Source: Dryas octopetala (Eukaryota > Streptophyta > Magnoliopsida > Rosales > Rosaceae). From it: a DNA stretch of 64,000 nt. A program made the position numbers and the translations under genes. This document shows, in pieces, positions 48,201 through 60,339 of this stretch. Numbering within the stretch: position 1 is the first letter of the stretch; every line of letters begins with the position of its first letter. The stretch spans positions 23,422,698 to 23,486,697 of the forward strand of contig OY992833.1 of the NCBI GenBank assembly GCA_963921425.1. Reading direction: 5' to 3'. The notes under the pieces were generated by a model that searched no databases, was not told the DNA's origin, and worked only from the letters and a program-made list of their open reading frames with translations.

Positions 48201-49506
48201 AAAAGGTCATCATCATCATTATCTTTTCCTAGGAGTGGCCATTTTAGACACCGCACCAAATTAGAGAATTATATTGACTATCACTTTCAAAACCTTAAAA
48301 TTACACAACCTACTTACACAACTAATAAACAAGTCAAATTAAGGTCAAACACAAACAATTTGATCTTGACACTTTCTTTTTTTTGTCTAACTCAACAAAC
48401 TTGTTTAACTAGTATAGTATTGTCTCTAGAAAATATCTTCTTCCTTTTTTTTTTAACTTGGTTTTGTATAAACCCTTGTAAAATAGACGTTTCTTTTCTT
48501 GGTTTTGATAGCAACCAATCAAGTGAACTTTTCTTTTCGAAGTAAAAGTCATATTAGTCTTACTCAACCCTCTTCATCATTTTTACCTTCTACTTTAACT
48601 TGTTTTTTTTTTTTTTGGTTGTAAGTGCATCTAGTGATCTACATTGTATATGCCCAAACACCTAAGCCAACTTTCTCTTATCTTACCACAAATAGTTGTC
48701 ACTCCCATTGTTTCTCTAATAAATTGATTTTTCAATATTAATGAGATATGATAGTGAACCATATTGAACACATTAGCCAAGTTCAATAGATTTCAGAACC
48801 TGGAAGCCATTACTTGCCCAAAACTTCAAAAGCAAGCTTGCAATTTAGGACAGAAGTTAAAGAGAGGCAGTGACTAGTTGACAACTAATCTCCCCAGTAA
48901 AGCTATAGAACTCAAACAAAAATGAGTTCTTTAAAAAAATGAACACAGACGCGGACACACACAAACAGATATTTGGTGGCATATAGTCATAAAGTACAAA
49001 TCTTTATTCAAATAATATAATACCCCTATATGTTTTAGCGAAAATAATAACACCCACAAAGTCAAAAATTCATATTAACGAAATTGTAATAAGAAAAATA
49101 AAAGGAACAAACCTCTTCTGGGAAAGGAACTCCAAAGCACGTAAAACCAACGAATAAAGGTATTCCACCTTCCGACTATACACCTGAACCGAACCTTGAA
49201 GCAGCAGAGCAGCTGCATCCAACCAAAATCATCACACAAAAAATCCCCAAAAAAAAAAAAAAAACTAAATTTTTTTTAAAAAAAGTCCCAAATAAAAGAC
49301 ACACCTTCAGCGAAATTCACAGGGACACGGCCGTCGGCTTCAGTGGGTATTTCACCGGAGCAAATCTTTAGCAAATACTCTTCAAGTTTTTGTCCAAGAT
49401 CGAGTTCCCAGTTGGATTCTAGGTCACGCTCTGCATGCACTCTATGAAACCCTCCTCCACCGCCATTGCTGCCAGTGCCACTTGGTTCTTCTCTGGCGTT
49501 GGTCAT
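45274..49506 (-). CDS. Condensin II complex subunit H2 (kleisin), 696 aa, 11 exons
   Basis: CAP-H2 is the kleisin of condensin II; it bridges the SMC2/SMC4 heads and binds CAP-D3 and CAP-G2 for mitotic chromosome compaction and interphase chromatin arrangement in the nucleus. Exons: 49506-49305, 49212-49113, 48096-47984, 47910-47768, 47669-47234, 47140-46962, 46890-46717, 46630-46532, 46186-46085, 45934-45776, 45657-45274. All boundaries are GT-AG and phases join into one frame of 2091 nt. The N-terminus ([20 protein letters not shown], then [20 protein letters not shown]) is the conserved CAP-H2 kleisin head. The middle is acidic and low in complexity ([18 protein letters not shown]). The C-terminal part has [20 protein letters not shown] and ends [19 protein letters not shown]. 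The length is close to plant orthologs. It appears intact and single copy. Confidence 0.94.
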
Positions 49507-49509
49507 CTT

Positions 49510-51686
49510 CTGTGGGTTGAATTCGGCTTTGGTGCATTGTGGAGGTGCTGGAATCTCATTTGGGGAACCCTAGGGTTTTTCAATTTGGGGGATTTTCAGA
49601 AAGTGATAATTTTTTAAGGTCAACGTGAAATTGGAACCAACAGTGTGAGAGACTGCAAATCAAAGAATGTCGCTCAGTCTGCACTTCGCGAGCTTGGTTT
49701 TGGCAGAGAGAGAGAGAGAGATTCAAAAGTTTCAATGACCGTTTTCCCGCTCCCTTGTACTGTTGTTGCTTGGTTGTTTTTTATTTCTATTTGTATTATT
49801 ATTATTTTTTATCTTTTCTTGTATATCTGTTCTTTTTATCTGATTTTGCATATTTTATTTATGGAACATTGTTTGTCAACACAACATCATATAAGAAAAT
49901 AAGAAATGTCTCTATATTTCATTAAATAATTTTATCTAAAATATTACATTTAAAAATATTACATTCTTTGCTTACCAGGCCATTGCCGACTAAGTCTTCA
50001 TGCCCCAATGGTGTTTGAGGAACCTGCCTCATGTGAGAGATGCCTCATTAAAAACTCTCTCGGCCACTGCCTTCTCAACCTTCTAAAGCCACGAGTGCGA
50101 ACTGTTGCGCATGTTTTATTACCTATTACGCAAACTACATGTTATTTTTGTATTGAAACTACATGTTATTTGTTTTAAATAAAATTATTTGTTTCATCTC
50201 AATTAGTCATATTATGTACTATATTTATTAAAGTCTTTCCAATCTTAAACATAGATTCTTGCATTTAGTGCTCAAGATCTATTGTACTGTGCATATATTA
50301 GAGTCCATGACTCAGGTCATAGTTCATGACTAATTGACTATTCATGGCCCAAGTATTCCTTGACCTCCAAACCAATAGCCTTGAACCTCATGACCAACCA
50401 TAACCTTTAAATTTTGTGCCAAGAGTTGTGTGTCATAATTACAATTCATCACCCTTAACCGTGGGCCTCAAAAGTTGAGACTTTGGTCTCATCGCTTGAG
50501 ACATGACGCCTGGGCTTGGGGCCTAGGGTAAAGGGCTCATGGCTTGCAGATTGCGAGTTTGGGATTTGGACTTTCCTATGGTTTTTCTTTGTGCTAATGG
50601 AGCCCCTTGGTTTGTTGTTCAAGGCCCAAAGCTTATGCCTCGTAATTGGAGTTTGAGTGGGTAGTAAGGTATATATACACGGATTACGTGATACTATCAA
50701 TTAAATACATATATTGTTAATGATCATTTAGTCCAGTAAATAACATATAGTCTCTTTTTATCGCAATAAATATTTTGAGTTCAAATTTAATAAACGATAA
50801 TATTTTGATTGTTAAAAAAAAAAAAAACCGAACACATTGTTGTTTATATATCCAAATAAAAAAGGCCATATTGTGCAAATAGTCCATGTGCTTTTATATA
50901 TTGCAATGTTACTCATGTGATTTTAATTGTTTTAACAATGCTCATGTGAGCAACTTTAAATTATAACCAAGGCTAATATTTTCAATGCTTTTTAGATAAA
51001 ATGTAGCTTCGTAGAGAAAAATATCACTAAACTAATAATTAGTTAGTAAAAATATTTCCAAATACACTCTTATTAACTGTATCCAATACAAAATAAAAAA
51101 TCTTATGATTATCTTAGAAGTTATTATGTATAATTGTAACACCTTTGCATACCAATTGCCAAGTAGGATATTTAATATGGAGTAACTAAATATGGAACAA
51201 TTAAGTAGGTTCATTATACACACATTTCTAATGAATTAACTAAATCATAAACAAATAAATAACCTATAAAGGAACCTACATTAACTAAATCACCTATACT
51301 AACAAATAAATATAATAAACTTAAAGACAATTTTCAGTTGTATGTTTCTTATTCTACTATATATGGTTGTCGACACTCTTTGATAGAGATTGCATTCCAC
51401 ATATTAATTTACCTAATGTGATTATAGAATGGCATTATGTGTAAATAAACTAAATCTAATATGGATTATAAATATTCTATATGGCTTTTGGAAGTAATGT
51501 TATACATGCAGCTAGGGACAAATTTGAAATAAAATAAACATTAAATAGAATGAAGAAATAGGAAATCCCAGATTTAGGGAAAAAAAAAGAAAGAATAGGC
51601 AATGGGCGGTAATAATGTCACTTTATTCATAACAATAATTATATGCTATAGTTTTTTTGTATGTTTCGGATTTCCATACTACGTAT
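49510..51686. other. Intergenic between CAP-H2 and the pectin methylesterase cluster
   Basis: A short (GA)n is at about 49702-49721, in the CAP-H2 promoter side. Around 49970-50110 the text CCTCATTAAAAACTCTCTCGG resembles LTR remnants. A copied word AAACTACATGTTATTT occurs twice near 50125-50175. No gene is supported. Confidence 0.5.
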
Positions 51687-53484
51687 TTATACTTTCATCA
51701 TGCCAGCTTCGTAGGGAACCCCGCTGGGAAAGATCCACTTGTCACCCAAAACGAACTTGCCGGGGGTGAAGTCGACCGCGTGCTGGGCAGTAAGCACCTT
51801 CTTTCCGCGCCATGCGACCCTCTTGGCCTGTTCGGCGCCGGGTCCCCTGTTCCCGAACTCACCGAACCAGCAGTTGTTGTGGTGGAAGGCACCACTCCAC
51901 TCGGTCCACCCCTCGGGCTGGATGACGTCATCGATCTGTGACTGCATGACAATGGCCCTGGAGAAGCTCTTCCATGGCCGGCCGAGGTAGGCCTTGTTGG
52001 TGTTCTTCACGGGTATGTAGTCGGGCTCGCCGGTGATGGTGCAGTTCTGGAGGATGATGGCGGAGGGCTGGCGCCTGTCGCTCCTGCCCTGTGCTGTCAC
52101 CATGCAGTACTGGTTGGGAAGAGGCTTCCTGATGATGGTCTTGCAGTTCTGGAACACGGCGGCGGCGTCACCAAAGATGAAGTCGATGGTGCCGCTGATG
52201 GTGCAGTCGCGGTAGAATTGCCTGTGGGTTTGGGTGTAGAGGGTGTCTTGGTACCCGTCCATCTGGCACCTGTAGAAAATGGACAGGTCAGACTGCACAC
52301 GGAGGGCCACGGCTTGGTGGCCTTCCGGTCCGGCTGTGTTCTCAAATCCCATGTCCTTGGCAATGAAGTAGTCTCCAATAACAGCTGTAGCAGTCAACAA
52401 AAAATATTAAAATGAATATGTTAATATTGATATGAAAATAAAAATAGAATGAAACTAAGGTATTACCGAATGTTGCGGTGTTGAAAGTTTGGACCCCCTC
52501 GGCGAAGTTCTTTCTACCGGTGACCTTGGACTTGGTGGCGCCATCGCCGATCATCATGACATTGATCATCTTCTTGTCAATAAGCACAGACTCGTCGTAG
52601 ACTCCTTCCTTGACGTAGATAATGAAGACCCTGTCCGATCGGTCCAAGGGGACATCCTTGAGAGCTTCGTTGATGGTCTTGTACTTGCCGGTGCCGTCCT
52701 TGGCGACGACGACGTCGGGCTTGAGGGCCTGTGAAGTGGTGTCTGCGAGCTCCAGCCTGCGGATGTTGATCCATGCGGGGATGGGCTTTCTCCCGGTGAC
52801 CTTCCCACTATTGGTGGCCTCCAAGAGACGGCGGTTGGTGTTGGTTTGGATGTTGAGGGCGCCGAACATGGTGGCGATCTCGCTGACCATGGCGAGTCCG
52901 TTGCTGGTGAGCTGTTGGGATGTGGTCAAGAATTGCTTCATCTTGGCTCCGGCCTCACCGGTGGTGTTCTCGAACCCGTCCAAGCAGGTCTGCTGGTAGG
53001 TGATGGCGCCGCTGAGCCAGATCTTGACGTCCGCCACGTAAGCGTCCATATTGGTAATGTCAAAAGTTCCCAACTTCTGGAACGAGTCGGAGAGGTCGTT
53101 GATGGCGAACTCCAAGAGCTCCTTGCAGTTCTGGAGGGCCTGGTTGGCCATGGGGTCCTTGGCCAAGTCTTGTATGGTGTTGGACTTCTGGATGACCTCC
53201 TTGATTTTGTCCATGGCCACTTTGAACCCGACCCGGATTAGCTCTTTTGGTTCAGTCAAGTTTCCGGCCGCGCTGCTCAGGCTGCTCTCGCAGGTCTCTT
53301 TGTAGTCGGTGGGCTGGCAGATGGCCTGGATCGCCTTGGTTGACGTCGAAACGTTGCCTTCCGATTTCTGGCCATCCTGTTTCGTTAGCCCAACAGCCAC
53401 GGCAACTACCATAGCCACCAGAATAAGAGCAGAGACGCCAATAATGGCGAACTTCTTCTTCTTATCACTCCCGTCACCGCTCAT
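51687..53484 (-). CDS. Pectin methylesterase with PMEI-like pro-region, 571 aa
   Basis: Exons 53484-52467 and 52384-51687 flank an 82-nt phase-1 intron (donor GTAATA, acceptor CTACAG). It is a type I pectinesterase that removes methyl groups from cell-wall homogalacturonan. A signal-anchor segment spans 12-33. The inhibitor-like pro-region has four cysteines at 56, 65, 120 and 167. The subtilase processing motif RRLL is at 218-221. The catalytic domain carries GVYDE, QAVALR, QDTLY, GTIDFIFGD (catalytic Asp) and YLGRPW (Arg). It resembles the group of Arabidopsis pectinesterases that includes PME21 and VANGUARD1, many of which act in pollen; pollen expression is inference. Full length and intact. 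It is followed by two paralogs in the same orientation. Confidence 0.96.
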
Positions 53485-53489
53485 TTTCG

Positions 53490-54987
53490 ATACTATTTTT
53501 AAAAACTACTTTTTAAATAGCGGTGCCGGGTTGGTGGCTGAAAAAGAATAAGAAACAAATTTACTTTTTTATTTTTCAGGTGATCAACTATTGAGAGCTG
53601 TTGGGGCTCCCTTATTAGTTATTACTACTACTGCCCTGAGGAATGTCTCCTCCAATGGAGGTATATATACGGAACGAGGTCACGAAATCTGAGGTGGGAG
53701 AGCACTCACGAGTCACGACAAAATTGGGGGTCGTTAGGCTACTTTTTCCGAATTTGAGATATATCTCTATATTTGATCGAGTTCGTTTTGTTATTCAAAT
53801 GACTGGTAAGGCTTAACATGTGGCTCCTTCAATCGTGGACTACCACTGGCTACAAGTTTGGTGACCAAAGAGATGTGCAAACACAGAATTGTTCAATTAA
53901 GCTTAAACCAAAAGATAATGCTTGTTATATATGTTGTTATTGTTGGAGATATGATTAAATTTCATATTTATTTTTTAAATTATTTGGGGTTTTTTTTTTT
54001 ATAATGATTTCATAATAATTTACTTATGATTTAATGTGTTACAGTACTCATCACTCGCTCGCCATATAGCTATGTTATATATAATTTATATTTATTTATT
54101 AACATATTAAATAAATTTGATAACAAAGTCTTTTTTTGAATCACAACAAGTATATATTATAAATAATAATATATAATTGATTCATACATCGCTATTTATG
54201 TGTATGGTAATGTTTATAAAATATTGACATGTTATATTGTTAAATTGTCAATTTAAATTATAAATTTTAACAATAACTCAATCAATTATCATTGATTCAA
54301 ATGAAAAAATTAGTAATATATTCATGATATGTTACTGTACATCTACATGATATTTATATACACACATATACATAAAGTACTAATATATATTGATCATTTG
54401 TACGTTCATGCACTTAATATTATATACTAGTTAGTGTACGTTATAGTAAGGCTTTTACATATTAATATTTTAATCATCCAACGGTTAATAGAATACATGC
54501 TGAAAAAAGAGAGTGAATGACATATCTTATCAAGCAATTTTTAGTGTTAATTGAAAACAATACATTCATCGATTTATCACAATTAGTACCCAATTACAAA
54601 ATTAGATAATTAAACAATTTTCAGTTTGCTTTTTGATATAATCTTTAAAGATACCTAAAAAATGAGTAGATCATATGGCCACATTGCAAGATGGGTCCAC
54701 TTCACAAATAAACCTCCAAGTTAAGTGCTCATGAACATACATCCTCATTGGATCCCGGCCCCTATATACATTAATTATGTATGTGAAAAAGTATTTTTGT
54801 TTCCATACTATGAATGTAAGAGTAATTAAACTTGAAGTTCAGTTCTTAATTTCACGAAGTAAAGAGCCTAGCTAATTATGTAACGGTTGTTGAATCTTAG
54901 GGGCATTTTATACCCGTTGTGTAATAGGAAAAATTATTTTGTATAATATGTACGAATGTCTTATACTTTTAGGGTATATATAGTATT
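53490..54987. other. Promoter of the first pectin methylesterase and AT-rich spacer
   Basis: Promoter blocks shared with the second gene lie within 53590-53724 (for example GAGTCACGACAAAAT at 53710-53724). Beyond that, AT-rich sequence has no gene. Confidence 0.55.
53661..53670 (-). promoter_or_regulatory. Probable TATA box of the first pectin methylesterase gene
   Basis: GTATATATAC lies about 180 bp upstream of the ATG at 53484. The paralog starting at 60027 has a TTTAAA-type box in the matching place (60231-60236). Confidence 0.6.
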
Positions 54988-55629
54988 AATAACGTCTACT
55001 AATATTTTAGACGTGAATTAGCTTGTTACACTATGTGATGATATTATGGTTATACAACACGATTTCTCGTAAATCGTGTAATCAAATGACTAAATAAGTT
55101 AATTGAAAGACATATACACACAAATTAACACATGAAATTGCATATCTTGTAATAATGACATTCGTTAAATATTGCAACAATTCTAACAACTTATTATATT
55201 AGAATTTCTTAATATCATTATAATATATATTAAATATATATAAATATACACAAAGTCTCTTGGCATGATGCCTGTTTTTTAACCAAGGAACAAACATGAG
55301 TATTTCTATGATATTTTGTCATTTTATATGCTATTTTTTACAGGATTCAACATGCATGTTAAGGTATAGGGTTCTATATTTTAAGGTATAATCGAATTAT
55401 TGTTTGAGGTTATATTTTAAGTTTTAACTCTCGAGTTTTAAGCGGTAGCCCAAAACTTAGAAGTTAAAACTTAAATTCTAACCGAGGAACAAAATTAAAC
55501 ACAAAATAATGTGAGTTATAATCAAGGAATAAGTTTCGATTAATGATTTATACCCTTAATAATTAAACACTACCAAATTTAAGATCAAATAGTGACAAAA
55601 AGTCATAAAACATATGTGTCCGTTCTTTA
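54988..55629 (+). repeat. Direct repeat, copy A (642 bp)
   Basis: It is about 95 percent identical by eye to 56643-57288. Similarity begins at AATAACGTCTAC and stops at GTTCTTTA. It contains a perfect hairpin with 8-bp arms (CACGATTT / AAATCGTG). The ends are not TG...CA and no target duplication flanks the pair, so it is a segmental duplication rather than an LTR pair. Confidence 0.9.
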
Positions 55630-56642
55630 AGCGCCTTCACTACAACGACTGCCTTGTCAATGATGGCAAACCTCTGGTCAATGGTGGTACACTCTCTTTT
55701 CAATACGCCAACACCTTCCTCTACCCACTCAAAGTTTCCGCAGTCCATTGCCATTGACAACAATCACCTTAATTATTAGCTAGATTTAGAATAACACACT
55801 ACATGACATTGACAAAACCACAATTATATAAACCACTCATCACCCATGCATTGTGCCTGTTTTGTGGTTCTGCTTTTGCTTTATGTCCTTTGATGGCTAA
55901 ATCCCTTTTTGGGGTTTGATGGGTTTAGAGTTTTGTATACTTAATTCAAAATGGTCTTTTGGGTCTGGTGGATCGGAGTGGGGGAAGGTTCAGTTCAGCT
56001 TGCTGAAGACTTGCGTGCATGGTGTGTCATGGTGGTGACTGACAGAGAAGAGAGGGTTGACTGGGCCTGGACAATGAGTTTTGACTTCTTTTGGGCCTGT
56101 GTGTATATAGTTATATACTATATAGTAAAGGATTGTTTTACTCCATTACTGTGTGGGAGATATATGCGGGATTGAAACTGTGATTAGAGGAATGTTCCTT
56201 TTGTTAAAATGTTTCTGAATTCTGAGAAAAATGTGGCAAAGAGATTTTACTTCTGACACCCATCTGCTTGTCTTTTGTTTTTGGACATGATATCACATGG
56301 CCTTTTAAAGAGTGTTCTTAGTTATATTAATTCTCATATTTACAGTGGCTCTTCATCAACTACTAAGGAATCGAGATGTTCTACTTACCCATAGGATTTT
56401 CATTTTCTATTCTTCTCTTTTTTGGGATTCGGGAATAGAATCATTTTTCTGCATAAAAAATTAATATTACAACTACATAATACAAATTTGGAACCACCTC
56501 ATCAAATTGCATTTGAGTCCTTCTGTGGCTTTGATTTTGGCTTTCAGGAAGAGAAATGCAGCCACTCTCTCTTTTTTACGTTCTCCATATACCTTTTCTT
56601 TTGTTGCTCCTAATTCACAATTCAGTGTAATTTTATGATGAA
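55630..56642. other. Spacer between the direct repeats
   Basis: A short minus-strand frame of about 60 codons ([24 protein letters not shown]) ends in copy A of the repeat. It looks protein-like but no family was recognised and no start or splice context supports a gene. Confidence 0.4.
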
Positions 56643-57288
56643 AATAACGTCTACTAATATTTTAGACGTGAATTAGCTAGTTACACTATGTGATGATATT
56701 ACGGTTATACAACACGATTTCTCGTAAATCGTGTAATCAAAGGACTAAATAAGTTAATTGGAAGACATATACACACAAATTAACACATGAAATTGCATAT
56801 CTTGTAATAATGACATTCGTTAAATATTGCAACAATTCTAACAACTTATTATATTAGAATTTCTTAATATCATTATAATATATATTAAATATATATATAT
56901 ATATATACACAAAGTCTCTTGGCATGATGTCTATTTTTTAACCAAGGAATAAACATGAGTATTTCTATGATATTTTGTCATTTTATATGCTATTTTTTAC
57001 AGGATTCAACATGCATGTTAAGGTATAGGGTTCTATATTTTAGAGTATAATCGAATTATTGTTTGAGGTTATATTTTAAGTTTTAACTCTCGAGTTTTAG
57101 GCGGTAGCCCAAAACTTAGAAGTTAAAACTTAAATTCTAACCGAGGAACAAAATTGAACACAAAATAATGTAAGTTAAAATCAAGGAATAAGTTTCGATT
57201 AATGATTTATACCCTTAATAATTAAATACTGTTAAATTTAAGATCAAATGGTGACAAAAAGTCATAAAACATATGCGTCTGTTCTTTA
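56643..57288 (+). repeat. Direct repeat, copy B (646 bp)
   Basis: Second copy of 54988-55629, with an extended TA run near 56893-56911 as the main difference. Confidence 0.9.
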
Positions 57289-57289
57289 G

Positions 57290-58188
57290 CAGAGAGAATG
57301 TTTGTACATATATACATACATACACACACTTTGATTGTCGAGTGTATGAGCAAATAAAATACACCAAAATAGTGCCAAAGGTTTGTATCTTGAAGACATT
57401 CGACCTTGTGTAATGAGAGGAGCTTACCTGTCCCGGTAACTCAGGGACATGTGGTATATATCCCTCCATAATTTCTCTCTTTCTCTATTTGTATCTCTCT
57501 CTCTAATTGAGATAACATATGTTCCTATAACATGGACATATAAGTTATTCTCTTGTGTAATAGGGGACAAATAACTTTCTTTTAAGATAGAACATTTTAT
57601 AAGATCCACGGTCTAACATATAAAGTTTTATATTCAATTTAGTTCACAAACAATTCAACTTCGATCATAACCAGTTTAGGTCTAGGAAAATGTTACTAAA
57701 TTATAAGTTTATAACTAACTTTAATTTGTATTAAACTTATTTATTAAAAAATAGTTGGAAAAAAACTTATGTAATAAAAGGACATTAACGTTATTGTCCT
57801 TTTATTAGTAATAATTTTTTGATTTAAAGGAGGAAGAAGGATATCTCCAACGTACATTGTGAATTATGAGAAAGAGGGGATTTGAATTAAGACCTCTCTC
57901 CACTTTGATGTTACTAAAAACCAAGGTAGTTGATCCACGTCTATATTGCATGTTAATGTTTGTAATAAATCAGAAATTTATTTGGGGCTAGACCATGTAT
58001 ATATATATATACTTGCATTGAAAAGAATTGTGATATCATTATTCCATGTAAGAAAACAAGAAAAAACAAAATTAAGGAATGGGAACAGATTGATCATAAT
58101 TAAAGACAATAATCCACAAAATTTATCTGTCCATAAATTTCATGAATGTAGGTTGTGTAGTGGTGATAAGGGCTGGGTGGGTTTTAAT
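57290..58188. other. Intergenic, 3' side of the second pectin methylesterase
   Basis: No gene. The right part should hold the 3' UTR of the minus-strand gene ending at 58189. Confidence 0.5.
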
Positions 58189-60027
58189 TCAGGCATTGAT
58201 CATGCCAGAAACATAAGGGACTCCACTGGGCCTGACCCACCTATCACCCTCAAACCACTTGCCGGCGGTGAAAGCTTGAGCTTGTTGGGCATTAAACCTC
58301 TTGAAGGTAGGCCAGTTGACCCTCTTGGAGGTGTCGGCGCCAGGACCTCGGTTACCGAACTCAGCGTAGAGGCAAGTTTGGTGGTTATTGGGTGCGTTTG
58401 GATCTTGCCATTGCATATACCCTTCAGGCGCAATGATGCCATCAATCTGGGATGACATAAAGATGGTCCTTGCGAATTTCTTCCATGGCCTGCCCAGGTA
58501 GGCTTTGTTCTTGTCTTTTACGGGCAAGTAGTCTGCCTCGCCACCGATGGTGCAGTTTTGGAGGACAATGCCTGTGATCTCGTTCGGGTCATCCCTGCCT
58601 TGGGCTGTCACCATGCAGGCCTGGTTGTCCATTGGCTTCCTCACCAGCATCCTGCAGTTTTGGAAAAGTGCCAGCGCATCACCGAAGATGAAGTCGATGG
58701 TGCCTCGGATGGTGCAGTCGCGGTAGAACTGCCTGTAGGTTTGGGTGTAGAGGGTGTCTTGGTATGCGTCCATGTCGCAGTTGTAGAAGATGGAGAAGTC
58801 TGACTGCACACGCAGCGCCACTGCTTGGTGCTTTGCGGCTCCGGCTGTGTTCTCAAATGCAATTCCCTTGGCAATGAAAAAGTCTCCAACCGCAGCTGCG
58901 CGCATGCATGCAAAGTAGGGTTTAATTCATAGCATTAATATAACATGTCAGATATCTGATTTATGTGACACGGCGTACTTACCAAATGTTGCAGTCTGCA
59001 TAGTTTTAACTCCATCTGCGAAGTTTTTGCTACCGGTGATCCTGGTCTTGGTAGGGCCATCACCAATCATGAACACATTTTGCATGGTCTTATCAACAGT
59101 GACATACTCGGCGTACACTCCCGCCTTGACGTAGATAATAAAGATGCCGTTGCTGTTCTTTGGGACCATTTTCAAAGCATCGGTGATGGTTTTGTACTGG
59201 CCGCTACCGTCCTTGGCCACCACCGCGTTGGGCTTAAGGTTCTGCGGCGAGGCTGTGAGGAGGTCCATCCTGCGGCCCTCAATCCATGCAGGCAAGGCCT
59301 TATAGTTCCTCACTCCGCCTTTGTTCTTCTTGGACTTGCCATTGTTCCCACCACCACCGGCGGCTAGGAGTCGGCGGCGGTGCGAGTCCGACGAGTCCAC
59401 ACTGAGAGAGCTCAAGAGCGAAGACACTTTGCCGACCATGGCAAGGCCGTTGCTGGTGAGCTCCTTGGAGGTTTTCAAGAAGCCTTTCATTTTGTCCCCG
59501 GCGTCCCCGGTGGTGTTCTCGAAGGCATCGATGCAAGTCTGTTGGTGGCTGAGGGCTCCACTGAGCCAGACCTTCACGTCCTCCACGTACTCGTCCATCT
59601 TGTTGAAATCAAGGGGGCCCATTTTGTCGAAGGAGCCAGCCAGATCCTCAATGGCTGAGTTCAACACATCGTCGCAGACCTGGAGAGCCCCTTTGGTGCT
59701 GGGGTCCTTGGCCAGCTCTTCCAGCGTGGCCGACCCGTCCAAGGCCTCGTCCAGCTTCTTCATGGCAACCTGAAACCCGATCTTGATCAGTTCTTTCGGG
59801 TCCGTCGTGTTCGCGCCCGCCTCCGACAGGCTCTTCTCGCAGGTCTCCTTGTAGTTGGTGGGCTGGCAAATCGACTGGATTGCCTTCGTCGACGTACTCG
59901 CCGACTCGCCATGGTCTTGTTTTTTGCTGTGGGTGATCCCCACAGCCACCGCCACCACCATGGCCACCAGGATCAGAGCAGACACGCCGGCGACGGCGAC
60001 CTTCTTCTTCTTTGCGTCACCGCTCAT
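58189..60027 (-). CDS. Pectin methylesterase with PMEI-like pro-region, 583 aa
   Basis: Exons 60027-58983 and 58895-58189 flank an 87-nt phase-1 intron at the same place as in the gene at 51687-53484 (donor GTAAGT). The same layout holds: an N-terminal anchor (VAVAGVSALILVAMVVAVAV), a pro-region with cysteines in SICQPTNYKETCE, CDD and QQTCID contexts, the processing motif RRRLL followed by a Gly/Lys-rich linker, then the catalytic domain with GVYAE, QAVALR, QDTLY, GTIDFIFGD and YLGRPW. The Gly/Lys linker is longer than in the neighbour, which explains most of the extra length. The enzyme is predicted to be secreted to the wall after processing. Tandem paralog, intact. Confidence 0.96.
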
Positions 60028-60140
60028 CTTGAATAAATTAATAAAAATAAATCAAGATAAGGAAACAAGGAAAGAAAAAAAAAATGTGAATTTTTTTTCC
60101 CCTTTTCTACTTTTTTTGGGTTATATTTTCAGCGAGCTAT

Positions 60141-60334
60141 AGAGCGCTGTGGGGCTCGCTTATTTGTTGTACAGATGATGGTGCCCCTGAGGCCCTGCTC
60201 TGGTTTGGAAGTTCTTGTCATGTGGAGGAATTTAAAGGGGCGGAGGGGAAGAGGCAAGCCACAAACTAAAGTTCCGGATGATTGGGATATGTGAGGTAGG
60301 AGACCAGTCAATCGATTGGGAGTCGCGACAAAAT
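60141..60334 (-). promoter_or_regulatory. Promoter blocks shared with the first pectin methylesterase
   Basis: In order away from the ATG: GCTGTGGGGCTCGCTTATT (60146-60164), a GAGGAATTTAAAGG TATA-like block, GTGAGGTAGGAGA and GAGTCGCGACAAAAT (60320-60334). The same order is found 5' of 53484. Conservation amid diverged flanks suggests regulatory use or simply recent duplication. Confidence 0.5.
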
Positions 60335-60339
60335 AGAGG

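Noticed and set aside
54988..57288. LTR retrotransposon flanked by two LTRs
   Set aside because: The repeats do not start TG or end CA, there is no primer-binding site or purine tract, and no target duplication flanks the pair.
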